Of a stretch of DNA of 64,000 bases, positions 16,643-25,483 are shown in pieces. The notes beneath the pieces were generated by a model, which saw only the letters and a program-made list of their open reading frames with translations, had not been told where the DNA came from and searched no databases. The translations under genes were made by a program, and so were the position numbers. The DNA comes from Flavobacterium psychrophilum (GTDB lineage: Bacteria; Bacteroidota; Bacteroidia; Flavobacteriales; Flavobacteriaceae): contig CAMBZB010000003.1 of assembly GCA_945872245.1 (NCBI GenBank), positions 43,064-107,063 of the forward strand, read 5' to 3'. Positions within the stretch are counted from its first letter, which is position 1. Each line of letters opens with the position of its first letter.

Positions 16643-18570
16643 GAAAAGTCTTGCTTCCTTCCTTAATTATTATTGCAACTGCATTACTTGTAATACGATT
16701 ATTTTACTTGCAAGTCATTAATGATTCTTTTAAGTTAAAGTCTGACAATAATGCTATTAAAATAAAATATGATTATCCTGAAAGGGGCTATATTTATGAT
16801 AGAAAAGGAAAGTTATTGGTTGCCAACCAGCCTTCTTATGATATCATGGTCATACCACGAGAAATAAAAAACTTAGATACCTTGGAGTTTTGTGAATTAT
16901 TGGACGTCACAAAAGAAGATTTTATTAAAAAAATTGCCAAAGCTAAAGTATATAGTCCTCGTCTGCCATCGGTTTTTTTAGCCCAGCTGAATAAAAAAGA
17001 GTTTGCTGCATTTCAGGAAAAGATACGAAAATACGAAGGTTTTTATATTCAAAAACGTTCTCTTCGGGATTATCAAGTGAATTTTGGAGCCAATGTTTTT
17101 GGTTTCATCACTCAGGTTAACGACAAATTGATTGCCAAAAATCCATATTATAATAGCGGGGATTTAATAGGAAGACAAGGTGTTGAAGAAAGTTACGAAG
17201 AGATTCTTCGTGGGATAAAAGGGGTGAAATATTACCAAAAAGACAAATACAATCGAGAAATCGGCTCCTTTAAGGAGGGAAAATATGACACCGTTGCAGT
17301 TCAGGGCAAAGACATTAATCTTACCATAGACCTTGAACTTCAAAAATATGGCGAAGAATTAATGATTAATAAGAGGGGTGGAATTGTAGCTATCGAACCT
17401 AAGACTGGTGAGATATTGGCATTGGTTACAGCGCCATCTTACGATCCTTCCATATTGGTAGGGCGCCAACGATCTAAAAACTACACTTTACTGTATCATG
17501 ATTCAATAGCAAAACCTCTTTATGACCGGGGACTTCTAGCAGAATACCCTCCAGGCTCCCCTTTTAAAATTTTAACAGGACTTGTTGGTTTACAGGAAAA
17601 AGTAATAAATGAACAAACTACTTTTATGTGTCATCATGGCTTTAGTTACGCCAGAGGGCGCTTCATGAAATGTCATGGTTTTGGGCCACATCAACTGCAT
17701 AATGGGATCTACAACTCTTGCAACACCTATTTTGGTAATGCTTACATGCGAACTATAAATAAATATGTGAGTGCTCCATATGCTGTTGATGTTTGGAGTA
17801 AACATGTAAAAAGTTTTGGACTTGGACAGTTTATGGGATATGATTTACCAACGGGTAGAAAAGGCAAAGTACCAGATTCAAAAACCTATAAAAAAATGTA
17901 TCCCGATTGGCGATGGGATAGTAAAACCATTGTATCCAATGCTATTGGTCAAGGCGAGGTATTGATGACTCCTATTCAGCTCGCCAACATGATGTCAGCC
18001 GTGGCAAATGAGGGGTATTATTATACTCCCCACATCATCAAGAGAATAAAAGGCGAAAAAATTGACGCTAAATTTACAACAAAACATATAACCTCAATAG
18101 ACAAGAAATATTTTAAGCCCATGATCAGTGGCTTGTTCGATGTTTATAATCTAGGTACCGCACATGGTTTGAATGTGGAAGGCATTGATATTTGTGGTAA
18201 GACGGGAACTGCTGAGAATTTTGCGAAGATTGGTGGCGTAAGAACAAAACTGGAAGACCACTCTATTTTTGTGGCTTTTGCACCAAAAGATAATCCCAAA
18301 ATAGCCATAGCCATTTTGGTGGAAAACGGGGGGTATGGCGCAACAATTGCAGGACCAATAGCCAGTTTGATGATCGAAAAATACCTCAGACATAAAATAA
18401 CGAGAACCGACTTGGAAAAAAGAATATTAGAAAGAAGCTTGCAAGATCGATATGCCAAATTAGGTGGACAATCCGAAGCTGTTAAACTTGAAATGAGAAA
18501 AAGAGATTCTATTCTAAAAAAGAATATAACCACTCCAATACTAAAATCAGATTCTACTAAAGAAAATTAA
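16639..18570 (+). CDS. mrdA: Penicillin-binding protein 2 (elongation transpeptidase)
   Basis: Class B PBP that cross-links peptidoglycan during elongation with RodA. 643 residues: N-terminal TM (about 5-25), PBP dimer domain (ERGYIYDRKGKLLVANQPSY), then the transpeptidase. Active-site motifs are all present: Ser307-Pro-Phe-Lys310 within YPPGSPFK, Ser360-Cys-Asn362, and Lys521-Thr-Gly in CGKTGTAEN. Pro follows the nucleophile where Thr is more usual in PBP2. The tail after residue 600 is charged and probably extends beyond the fold. The start overlaps mreD by 4 bp and rodA follows 17 bp later. Confidence 0.96.
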   Translation: MRKVLLPSLIIIATALLVIRLFYLQVINDSFKLKSDNNAIKIKYDYPERGYIYDRKGKLLVANQPSYDIMVIPREIKNLDTLEFCELLDVTKEDFIKKIAKAKVYSPRLPSVFLAQLNKKEFAAFQEKIRKYEGFYIQKRSLRDYQVNFGANVFGFITQVNDKLIAKNPYYNSGDLIGRQGVEESYEEILRGIKGVKYYQKDKYNREIGSFKEGKYDTVAVQGKDINLTIDLELQKYGEELMINKRGGIVAIEPKTGEILALVTAPSYDPSILVGRQRSKNYTLLYHDSIAKPLYDRGLLAEYPPGSPFKILTGLVGLQEKVINEQTTFMCHHGFSYARGRFMKCHGFGPHQLHNGIYNSCNTYFGNAYMRTINKYVSAPYAVDVWSKHVKSFGLGQFMGYDLPTGRKGKVPDSKTYKKMYPDWRWDSKTIVSNAIGQGEVLMTPIQLANMMSAVANEGYYYTPHIIKRIKGEKIDAKFTTKHITSIDKKYFKPMISGLFDVYNLGTAHGLNVEGIDICGKTGTAENFAKIGGVRTKLEDHSIFVAFAPKDNPKIAIAILVENGGYGATIAGPIASLMIEKYLRHKITRTDLEKRILERSLQDRYAKLGGQSEAVKLEMRKRDSILKKNITTPILKSDSTKEN

Positions 18571-18587
18571 TAAGTGATTCATTTAAA

Positions 18588-19823
18588 ATGAAAAATCAAA
18601 GCATAACGAACAATCTCGACTGGATTTGTATCATCATCTATGGGTTATTAGTGCTCATGGGTTGGTTGAATATCTATTCTTCTTCGTTGTCCTCTTTGGA
18701 AGGCACTTATGAAAAACAACTTATATTTATCACATTAACCATTCCCTTGATTTTCATTGTCCTTTCAGTTGATGGGAAATTTTATGAAAAATATGCTAGC
18801 ATCTTTTTTGGAGTTTCCTTACTATCCTTGGCAGGTTTGTTTGTTGCCGGTAAAACCATAGCGGGACAACGTTGCTGGTATGCCATCGGAAGCTTTACCC
18901 TGCAACCGTCAGAATTTGCGAAAGCCGCAACGGCATTGGCTCTAGCCAAATACCTAAGTGATTCCCAAATCAATTTAAAGGACATAAACAGGCAAATACA
19001 GGCGTTACTCATTGTGTTTTTACCCGTTATTTTAATATTACCGCAACCCGATCCGGGAAGCGCCTTGATTTATAGCATCTTTATTATTATTCTCTATCGT
19101 GAGGGATTGCCTTCATGGTATGTTTGGACAGGTTTTATTACTATCCTTTTATTTGTGTTAACACTTATATTACAACCCCAATATGTAATTCTGCTGGCAC
19201 TTGTCACCATTGGATTTATTCATTTTAAATCAAGGTTATCCGAAAGAAATCTGGTTTTGAGCAGTATTCTTTTTGTCCTGATTTCTGGATTTGTACTATC
19301 CGTGAATTATGTTTTCACCCAGGTATTCAAACAGCATCATAGGGATCGATTTAACATATTGCTGGGCAAATCCGTAGACATGAAAGGCATTGGATACAAT
19401 ACCAATCAATCCGAAATAGCCATTGGGTCCGGAGGTTGGTTTGGGAAGGGGTTTCTTGAAGGAACGCAAACCAAGGGTGGATTTGTACCCGAACAACACA
19501 CTGATTACATTTTTACAACAGTAGGCGAAGAATGGGGTTTTATAGGCTCCCTTTTTGTAATTGGCTTGTTTGCGGGGTTATTTTTGAGGCTGATTTACCT
19601 AGCCGAAAGACAAAAAACCAAATTTAGCAGGGTATATGGTTACTGTGTGGCCGGAATTTTATTCATTCATTTCTTTGTAAATATTGCCATGGTATTGGGA
19701 ATATTCCCAACGATTGGCGTACCCTTACCCTTCTTTTCCTATGGTGGTTCAGGCCTTTGGGGATTTACCATTTTGCTCTTCATTTTTATAAAAATGGATG
19801 CCAACAAAGTGAATGAGTGGTAG
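18588..19823 (+). CDS. rodA: Peptidoglycan glycosyltransferase RodA
   Basis: SEDS-family polymerase of the elongasome that builds glycan strands from lipid II together with PBP2. 411 residues with about ten TM segments. Seen: the AGKTIAGQRCWYAIGSFTLQPSEFAKAA region, LPQPDPGSALIYS, GKGFLEGTQTKGGFVPEQHTDYIFTTVGEEWGFIG and the C-terminal GVPLPFFSYGGSGLWGF, all SEDS signatures. The catalytic-site Asp of the family is most probably the one in QPDPGSA. Last gene of the mre cluster; a stem-loop between it and the convergent ctp gene probably ends the operon. Confidence 0.96.
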   Translation: MKNQSITNNLDWICIIIYGLLVLMGWLNIYSSSLSSLEGTYEKQLIFITLTIPLIFIVLSVDGKFYEKYASIFFGVSLLSLAGLFVAGKTIAGQRCWYAIGSFTLQPSEFAKAATALALAKYLSDSQINLKDINRQIQALLIVFLPVILILPQPDPGSALIYSIFIIILYREGLPSWYVWTGFITILLFVLTLILQPQYVILLALVTIGFIHFKSRLSERNLVLSSILFVLISGFVLSVNYVFTQVFKQHHRDRFNILLGKSVDMKGIGYNTNQSEIAIGSGGWFGKGFLEGTQTKGGFVPEQHTDYIFTTVGEEWGFIGSLFVIGLFAGLFLRLIYLAERQKTKFSRVYGYCVAGILFIHFFVNIAMVLGIFPTIGVPLPFFSYGGSGLWGFTILLFIFIKMDANKVNEW

Positions 19824-20028
19824 TGTTTTCTTCTTTCTTTTAAGAACTCTGACTTAAGATAAAAGTAAAAACTTTGTGCATCAGGGATTTTATGATTTTC
19901 CCTTCAATATTTTTATATACCGAAAAACATTTATTCGTTTTCACAATGATACAAATTGCTTGTATATCAGTCCAATGTTTTTTTGTCACATTGAGCGCGA
20001 TCAGGATGAAACAATAATACCAATTAAA

Positions 20029-20067
20029 AAACGCCTTAGAAATTTTTTTCGAATTGCTAGGGCGTTT
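20029..20067. terminator. Stem-loop between convergent rodA and ctp genes
   Basis: AAACGCCTTAG pairs with CTAGGGCGTTT (one G-U pair) around an AT-rich loop; A-rich sequence on the left and a T-run on the right. It lies in the 273-bp space between the two convergent genes; no gene is seen in the rest of that space. Confidence 0.7.
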
Positions 20068-20096
20068 CAGGATAAAATTTACTGTATTTGGGTAGT

Positions 20097-22367
20097 CTAT
20101 GATTTAACCAATTTCCCTTTGGTCATCTTGCCGGAAATGGTTTTTTTCACAACAGGTTTGGATTGCAAATCATCCAACACATTCAAAGCTTCTTCCACGT
20201 AAATGTCCTTGGACAAACTTTCATGCCATCTGTCTCTTTTCTCTTTAAGAGAGGCGTCTTTTTTCATTAATTCCGCTTCTAGGGGCAATGAAGAAAACTT
20301 TAAATGATAGTCATAATCCGAAATTGATTTGAATTTTTTGTTCGCTTCCTCAATTCTTTGCTGCTCTTTTTTGAAACTATCCAATTTCAAACTATAGCTG
20401 TTTTCATGGTTTCGCTCATCAATCCATTTTGCGTTTTCTTCAATTAATTTAAATTGCGAATTCTGCGCAATTCTTTTTTTACTGTTCAAAATTGCTTTAT
20501 CAAAATTGCCATTTTTGTTCCAAACAGTATATTCGGCAGGATCAATTTTATCCCAAGGCATAGCATTGTCTACATCCCGTTCTCCCATTTTTAAATACGA
20601 GTATTTGTCTGGCATCACTACATCGCTACTGACACCTTCTAATTGGGTAGAACCTCCATTTATTCTATAAAATTTTTGCGTAGTGGTTTTTAAAGCCCCT
20701 AAATCTCCCACGTCGCTACTGCGCACAAATTGATTTAAATCAATCACGTTTTGGACTGTTCCTTTTCCATAGGTTTGTTTGCTGCCAATAATAACTCCCC
20801 TTTTATAATCCTGAATGGCTGCAGCCAAAATCTCGGATGCCGATGCAGAGAAATTATTCACCATAATGACCAAGGGACCATCCCATTCTATTTTCTTATC
20901 TCGGTCAAACAAGACTTCTTTTTTTCTCCCCGCCGATTTAATTTGAACTATGGGTCCTTGCTCGATAAATAATCCAGCAATATCGACAACGGTAGACAAA
21001 GATCCACCACCATCATCACGAACATCCAAAGCTATTCCGTCGACCCCTACTTTTTTTAATGCCTCCACTTCAATGGCAATGTCTTTACCGGCATCTCTAC
21101 CCTCCTTGTTTTCGAAATCAATATAGAATTTTGGTAAATAAATCACTCCATATTTCAATCCGTTTCTTTCCACAATGCTGGATTTTGCGTAGGTTTCTTC
21201 GATTTCGACAATATCCCGTATGATAGAAATAGTTTTAATCGTTCCATCGACTTTCTTAACGGTAAGCCGTACTTCAGAACCTTTTGGCCCTTTGATTTTT
21301 TTGACAACATCATCCAATCGCATTCCGACAATATCAATTGGTTCGGCACTTCCTTGGGCTACCTTCATCAGCACATCACCTGATTCTAGTTGTTTTCCTC
21401 TCCAAGCAGGGCCTCCCGAAATAAGTTCGGTAATTTCTGTAAAATCATTTTTCTTTTGAAGACGCGCCCCTATTCCCTCGAATTTTCCGCTTATGCTCAC
21501 GTCAAAACGTTCTTTTTCATCGGGTGCAAAATAGCTGGTGTGCGGATCAAAACGTGCGGTAATGGAATTGATGTAGACTGAAAACCAATCGTCCCTATCT
21601 AATTCGTTCATGAAACCAAAATATTCATCCAAAGATTTTGTAGCACTTTCACGGGTAATTTTTTCTAACTCTTCAAATGTTTTTGGCTTGCCGCTTTCAA
21701 GTGATTTATCAATTTTTTCTTTCTCTAGGTCATTCTGAAATTCGCCTTGTTTTAGAATATTCGAAGGTTTCTTGGTGTCCTCTTTATCAACGATTCCCTT
21801 CTCTTTATTTTCTTGAATTTTAAGGCGGTCAACCAAAGAGGAAAGAGCCGATAATTTTATTTGTTTGCGCCATCTTTCTTTTAACTCTTCTGCATTTTGG
21901 GCATAAGGCGCCTTTTCATAATCGGTATTAAAAGTCTCATCAACCCCATAATCAAAAGGGCTAGCCAATAGTTCTTTGTAGAGTTTTTGGTTCTCTGCCA
22001 TCCTCTTTTTCAAACGGTTGTAAGTAAGGTCAAAAAAAGTCAAGTCCTTATTAAGCAACTCGTCGTCCAATTCCGTTTCAAATTTCGAAAATTCGTCAAT
22101 GTCTGATTGGAGAAAAAATCGCTTAGAAGGATCCAACGCCTGAATATAATCTTTATATATCCCTTTAGAGAAAGTGTCGTCTATTATTGCAGGGCTGTAA
22201 TGCCCTTTCTCAATCACAAAAGTCAATAACTCTAAAAGCATTTTATCCCTTCCTGGATCAGCATCTTGGTTAGACTCTATTTTAAACGCAAATAGGGTCA
22301 CCGAAAGACATAGAATGACAAGGAGTATTTTATAATTTCTTTTCATAAAATTAATAATAGTATTCAT
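20097..22367 (-). CDS. prc: Carboxy-terminal (tail-specific) processing protease, S41 family
   Basis: Periplasmic serine protease that degrades or trims proteins at the C-terminus. 756 residues, similar to E. coli Prc (about 680) in layout: signal/anchor at residues 8-27, a long helical N-terminal region (FFLQSDIDEFSKFETELDDELL), a PDZ domain (about 335-425, FEGIGARLQKKNDFTEITELISGGPAW), and the S41 catalytic domain with LDVRDDGGGSLSTVVDIAGLF, the Ser of NNFSASASEILAAAIQDYK and the Lys of QTYGKGTVQ. A C-terminal DUF3340-like helical tail follows. The start may be 22367 or the Met at 22346; both keep the signal. Confidence 0.95.
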   Translation of the reverse strand: MNTIINFMKRNYKILLVILCLSVTLFAFKIESNQDADPGRDKMLLELLTFVIEKGHYSPAIIDDTFSKGIYKDYIQALDPSKRFFLQSDIDEFSKFETELDDELLNKDLTFFDLTYNRLKKRMAENQKLYKELLASPFDYGVDETFNTDYEKAPYAQNAEELKERWRKQIKLSALSSLVDRLKIQENKEKGIVDKEDTKKPSNILKQGEFQNDLEKEKIDKSLESGKPKTFEELEKITRESATKSLDEYFGFMNELDRDDWFSVYINSITARFDPHTSYFAPDEKERFDVSISGKFEGIGARLQKKNDFTEITELISGGPAWRGKQLESGDVLMKVAQGSAEPIDIVGMRLDDVVKKIKGPKGSEVRLTVKKVDGTIKTISIIRDIVEIEETYAKSSIVERNGLKYGVIYLPKFYIDFENKEGRDAGKDIAIEVEALKKVGVDGIALDVRDDGGGSLSTVVDIAGLFIEQGPIVQIKSAGRKKEVLFDRDKKIEWDGPLVIMVNNFSASASEILAAAIQDYKRGVIIGSKQTYGKGTVQNVIDLNQFVRSSDVGDLGALKTTTQKFYRINGGSTQLEGVSSDVVMPDKYSYLKMGERDVDNAMPWDKIDPAEYTVWNKNGNFDKAILNSKKRIAQNSQFKLIEENAKWIDERNHENSYSLKLDSFKKEQQRIEEANKKFKSISDYDYHLKFSSLPLEAELMKKDASLKEKRDRWHESLSKDIYVEEALNVLDDLQSKPVVKKTISGKMTKGKLVKS

Positions 22368-22552
22368 AAATATTTAAAAAACTAAATTACGGTAAAAACT
22401 ATGCCAACAAATACAAGGCTCACATAAAATTTTGTTAAAGATATAAAATTGTTTTTTTTGTTTCGGCATTAATCATTCAAGTTAAATTAATTTGTTTTCT
22501 TTGTTTACGGAAGACTTTTGTATGGCTTCCACTTTTTTGAAAATTTAAAAAA

Positions 22553-23353
22553 ATGATTTTGAAAAGATCCCCAGAAAAAAAGACCAAGCCTTTAATCCTA
22601 GTAACCAATGACGACGGGATTTTGGCTCCCGGAATCAGGGCATTAATCGCTGTTATGTCAGAAATAGGGACAGTGGTAGTGGTGGCTCCGGATAGCGCCC
22701 AAAGTGCCACGGGTCATTCCATTACCATAAACGACACCTTATATATCAACAAGATTTCTAAAGATAGCGACCCCATTCTAGAATACAGCTGTTCCGGAAC
22801 TCCGGTGGACTCGGTCAAGCTAGCGGTAAATGAAATCCTGAAAAGAAAACCGGATTTGTGTGTGTCAGGGATTAATCACGGATCTAATTCTTCGATAAAT
22901 GTCATTTATTCCGGGACGATGAGTGCTGCAGTTGAAGCCGGTATCGAAGGCATTCCCGCCATTGGATTCTCCTTATTGGATTACGATTGGAATGCCGATT
23001 TTGAACCTATAAAATCATTCATTCGAACCATCACCTTAGGAGTTTTGGAAAATGGTCTTCCCGAAAGTGTGGTTTTAAATGTGAATTTTCCAAAATTGAA
23101 AGAAAAAGAAATACGAGGGATAAAAATTTGTAGGCAGGCAAAAGCCATTTGGATGGAGAAATTCGACAAGCGTAAAACTCCGCAAGGAAGGAATTATTAT
23201 TGGCTAACTGGGGAATTTGTTAATCAGGACAAAGGAGAAGACACCGATGAATGGGCATTGGCTAATGGCTATGTTTCAGTAGTTCCGGTGCAGTTCGACT
23301 TGACTGCGCACCACGCCATACAACAACTTAATACCTGGAAATGGAATGACTAA
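22553..23353 (+). CDS. surE: 5'/3'-nucleotidase SurE
   Basis: Metal-dependent nucleotidase hydrolysing nucleoside monophosphates. 266 residues with the SurE signature: LVTNDDGILAPGIRAL (metal-binding Asp-Asp), VVAPDSAQSATGHSIT, SCSGTPVDSVKLAV, and SGINHGSNSSINVIYSGTMSAAVE. The C-terminal region ends in a typical VSVVPVQFDLTAH. It overlaps the next small gene by 8 bp, and lpxB follows. The order surE, small membrane protein, lpxB looks like one transcription unit. Confidence 0.95.
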   Translation: MILKRSPEKKTKPLILVTNDDGILAPGIRALIAVMSEIGTVVVVAPDSAQSATGHSITINDTLYINKISKDSDPILEYSCSGTPVDSVKLAVNEILKRKPDLCVSGINHGSNSSINVIYSGTMSAAVEAGIEGIPAIGFSLLDYDWNADFEPIKSFIRTITLGVLENGLPESVVLNVNFPKLKEKEIRGIKICRQAKAIWMEKFDKRKTPQGRNYYWLTGEFVNQDKGEDTDEWALANGYVSVVPVQFDLTAHHAIQQLNTWKWND

Positions 23354-23618
23354 AATAGATTTGTTAATAGGATTTACAATTGGGATTATAGCCTCAATTT
23401 TGGGTAGTTATCTTTTCATCACCTTCTTTACCGGCTTTGATTTTATGACCGGAATCCACACGATGAAATCAGAGGGTAAATTGGGCAAATTAATAACGCT
23501 AGGGGCCATTCTTGATCTCGTGGTTTTTGCCGTTTTATTGAAATTAGATAAAGAAATGATGGCTCGTGGGGTAGTTTTGGCCGTTATTTGTATTGCGATT
23601 ATCACCATATTTGTATAA
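23346..23618 (+). CDS. Small conserved membrane protein between surE and lpxB
   Basis: 90 residues, about three hydrophobic segments (near 5-28, 50-66 and 73-90) with a charged stretch HTMKSEGKLGK between the first and second. No enzyme motif is visible. The 8-bp overlap with surE and the 33-bp gap to lpxB point to co-transcription. I recall this small gene in the same place in other Flavobacteria, which suggests an envelope role, but no function is known to me. Confidence 0.8.
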   Translation: MTKIDLLIGFTIGIIASILGSYLFITFFTGFDFMTGIHTMKSEGKLGKLITLGAILDLVVFAVLLKLDKEMMARGVVLAVICIAIITIFV

Positions 23619-23651
23619 ATTAATTTCTAAAACAATTGATTAAAGAGTAAA

Positions 23652-24764
23652 ATGAAATATTATATTATTGCTGGAGAGGCTTCGGGAGATTTACACGGTG
23701 CCAATTTGATGAGAGCATTATACAAAGAAGACCCTTCAGCGGACATCCGATTTTGGGGAGGAGACTTAATGCAGGCTGTTGGCGGAACCTTGGTGAAACA
23801 TTACCGCGATTTGGCTTTTATGGGATTTATTGAAGTCATTTTCCATTTAAAAACCATACTGAATAACATCAAAGTTTGCAAAAAAGACATTGCTACTTTT
23901 AAGCCCGATGTTATTATTTTCATTGATTATCCCGGATTCAACTTGCGCATTGCAAAATGGGCAAAAAATCTCGGTTTTAAAACCCACTACTATATTTCCC
24001 CACAGATTTGGGCTTGGAAAGAAAGCCGAATTACGGACATAAAGCGCGATGTTGATAAAATGTATGTCATTCTCCCTTTCGAAAAAGATTTTTATGAAGT
24101 AAAGCATCAATTTCCCGTTGAGTTTGTAGGCCATCCGCTGATTGATGCCATTCACAACCAGCCTATAATGGATAATGCCGCTTTTAGAAAAGAAAATCAA
24201 TTAAATGAAAAACCCATTGTTGCCATTTTGCCCGGTAGCCGAAAACAGGAAATTACCAAAATGCTATCGGTGATGTTGAGCGTGGTCGATGATTTTCCGG
24301 ACTATCAATTTGTGATTGCCGGGGCACCCAGCCAAGAATATTCCTTTTACGAAGATTTTATTACCAATGAAAACATCAAATTTATCTCGAATAAAACCTA
24401 TGATTTATTGCGCATTGCCAGTGCAGCATTGGTCACTTCGGGCACGGCAACGCTCGAAACGGCTCTGTTTAAAGTCCCGGAGGTGGTGTGTTACAAAGGC
24501 AGTTGGGCTTCGTACCAAATTGCAAAACGTATTATTACCCTTAAATATATTTCGCTGGTCAACATCATTATGGACGAGGAAGTGGTTACTGAATTGATTC
24601 AAGAAAACTGCACTAAAAAACGAATTAGTGAAGAGTTAAAAAAAATCATGGAACACGATTATCGCAAAACTCTTTTGGGAAAATATGATGTGTTAGAAGA
24701 AAAATTAGGCGGTATTGGCGCCAGCCAAAAAACAGCAAAATTAATTGTGGCCGATTTGAAATAA
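23652..24764 (+). CDS. lpxB: Lipid-A-disaccharide synthase
   Basis: GT19 glycosyltransferase joining UDP-2,3-diacylglucosamine and lipid X into the lipid A disaccharide at the inner membrane. 370 residues, standard. Seen: IIAGEASGDLHGANLMRAL, the IRFWGGDLM variant of the family's FxGIGG region, MGFIEV, FIDYPGFNLRIAKWAKN, YYISPQIWAWKESR, VGHPL, LPGSRKQEI and SGTATLETALFKVPEVVCYKGS. It ends the surE-lpxB unit; the following lipoprotein gene appears to have its own start. Confidence 0.96.
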   Translation: MKYYIIAGEASGDLHGANLMRALYKEDPSADIRFWGGDLMQAVGGTLVKHYRDLAFMGFIEVIFHLKTILNNIKVCKKDIATFKPDVIIFIDYPGFNLRIAKWAKNLGFKTHYYISPQIWAWKESRITDIKRDVDKMYVILPFEKDFYEVKHQFPVEFVGHPLIDAIHNQPIMDNAAFRKENQLNEKPIVAILPGSRKQEITKMLSVMLSVVDDFPDYQFVIAGAPSQEYSFYEDFITNENIKFISNKTYDLLRIASAALVTSGTATLETALFKVPEVVCYKGSWASYQIAKRIITLKYISLVNIIMDEEVVTELIQENCTKKRISEELKKIMEHDYRKTLLGKYDVLEEKLGGIGASQKTAKLIVADLK

Positions 24765-24808
24765 TCTATTTGATTTAAAATGTTTAAATTTGCCAAAAAT
24801 AAACTCTT

Positions 24809-25438
24809 TTGAAACGAATAGCATCCCTCTTTTTTTTAGTATTATTTTTCACTGCCTGCAAACCCACTTCGGCAATTATAACCTCCAAGAAAGAAGCCGA
24901 AGCTAAAGGAATATATACTGTTCCCGTTGCAAAAAAAAGCATTGCAAAAAAGGAAACGCATGCTAAATCCGAAAAGAAAAAGGAGACTGTCAAAAAGAGT
25001 AAAATCATTGAAGTTGAGGAATCGGATTATGCTGCAAACGCAGCCGATTCGAGCTATCTGGTGGAACAATTAATTAATTCAGCGTCAAATAAAATAGGTG
25101 CCAATTATAAAAGTGGCGGTATTACTGACGAGGGATTTGACTGTTCCGGATTCATGTACAACATCTTTGATTTGTACCATATAAAACTTCCCCACAGTTC
25201 GTTGGAACAATCCAAATTAGGGACTGTCATTGAACGGGAAAATAGTAAAAAAGGGGATTTAATATTCTTCAGAACCAACGGCAGAAATCAAATCAACCAT
25301 GTAGGAATGGTGATTGAAGTCACTGCTGATGAGATAAAATTCATCCATTCTGCAACTTCCAGCGGTGTAATTGTATCTTCGACAAAAGAGGTATATTACC
25401 AAAAATCATTTGCTCAGGTCAATAGAATCCTATTGTAA
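24809..25438 (+). CDS. NlpC/P60 (C40) peptidase, lipoprotein
   Basis: Cell-wall endopeptidase of the NlpC/P60 family cutting within or between peptidoglycan stem peptides. 209 residues: lipoprotein signal with lipobox Phe-Thr-Ala-Cys (about residue 17), a Lys/Glu-rich spacer (about 25-75), then the C40 domain with catalytic Cys in GFDCSGFMYNIF, His in QINHVGMVIE and a third polar residue in FIHSAT. The start codon is TTG at 24809; no ATG lies between the stop upstream and the lipobox. Monocistronic between lpxB and comEC. Confidence 0.92.
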   Translation: MKRIASLFFLVLFFTACKPTSAIITSKKEAEAKGIYTVPVAKKSIAKKETHAKSEKKKETVKKSKIIEVEESDYAANAADSSYLVEQLINSASNKIGANYKSGGITDEGFDCSGFMYNIFDLYHIKLPHSSLEQSKLGTVIERENSKKGDLIFFRTNGRNQINHVGMVIEVTADEIKFIHSATSSGVIVSSTKEVYYQKSFAQVNRILL

Positions 25439-25483
25439 AAACTAAAAGTTATTTTGTGTTAAAAAATTTGTACTTTTAATAGT

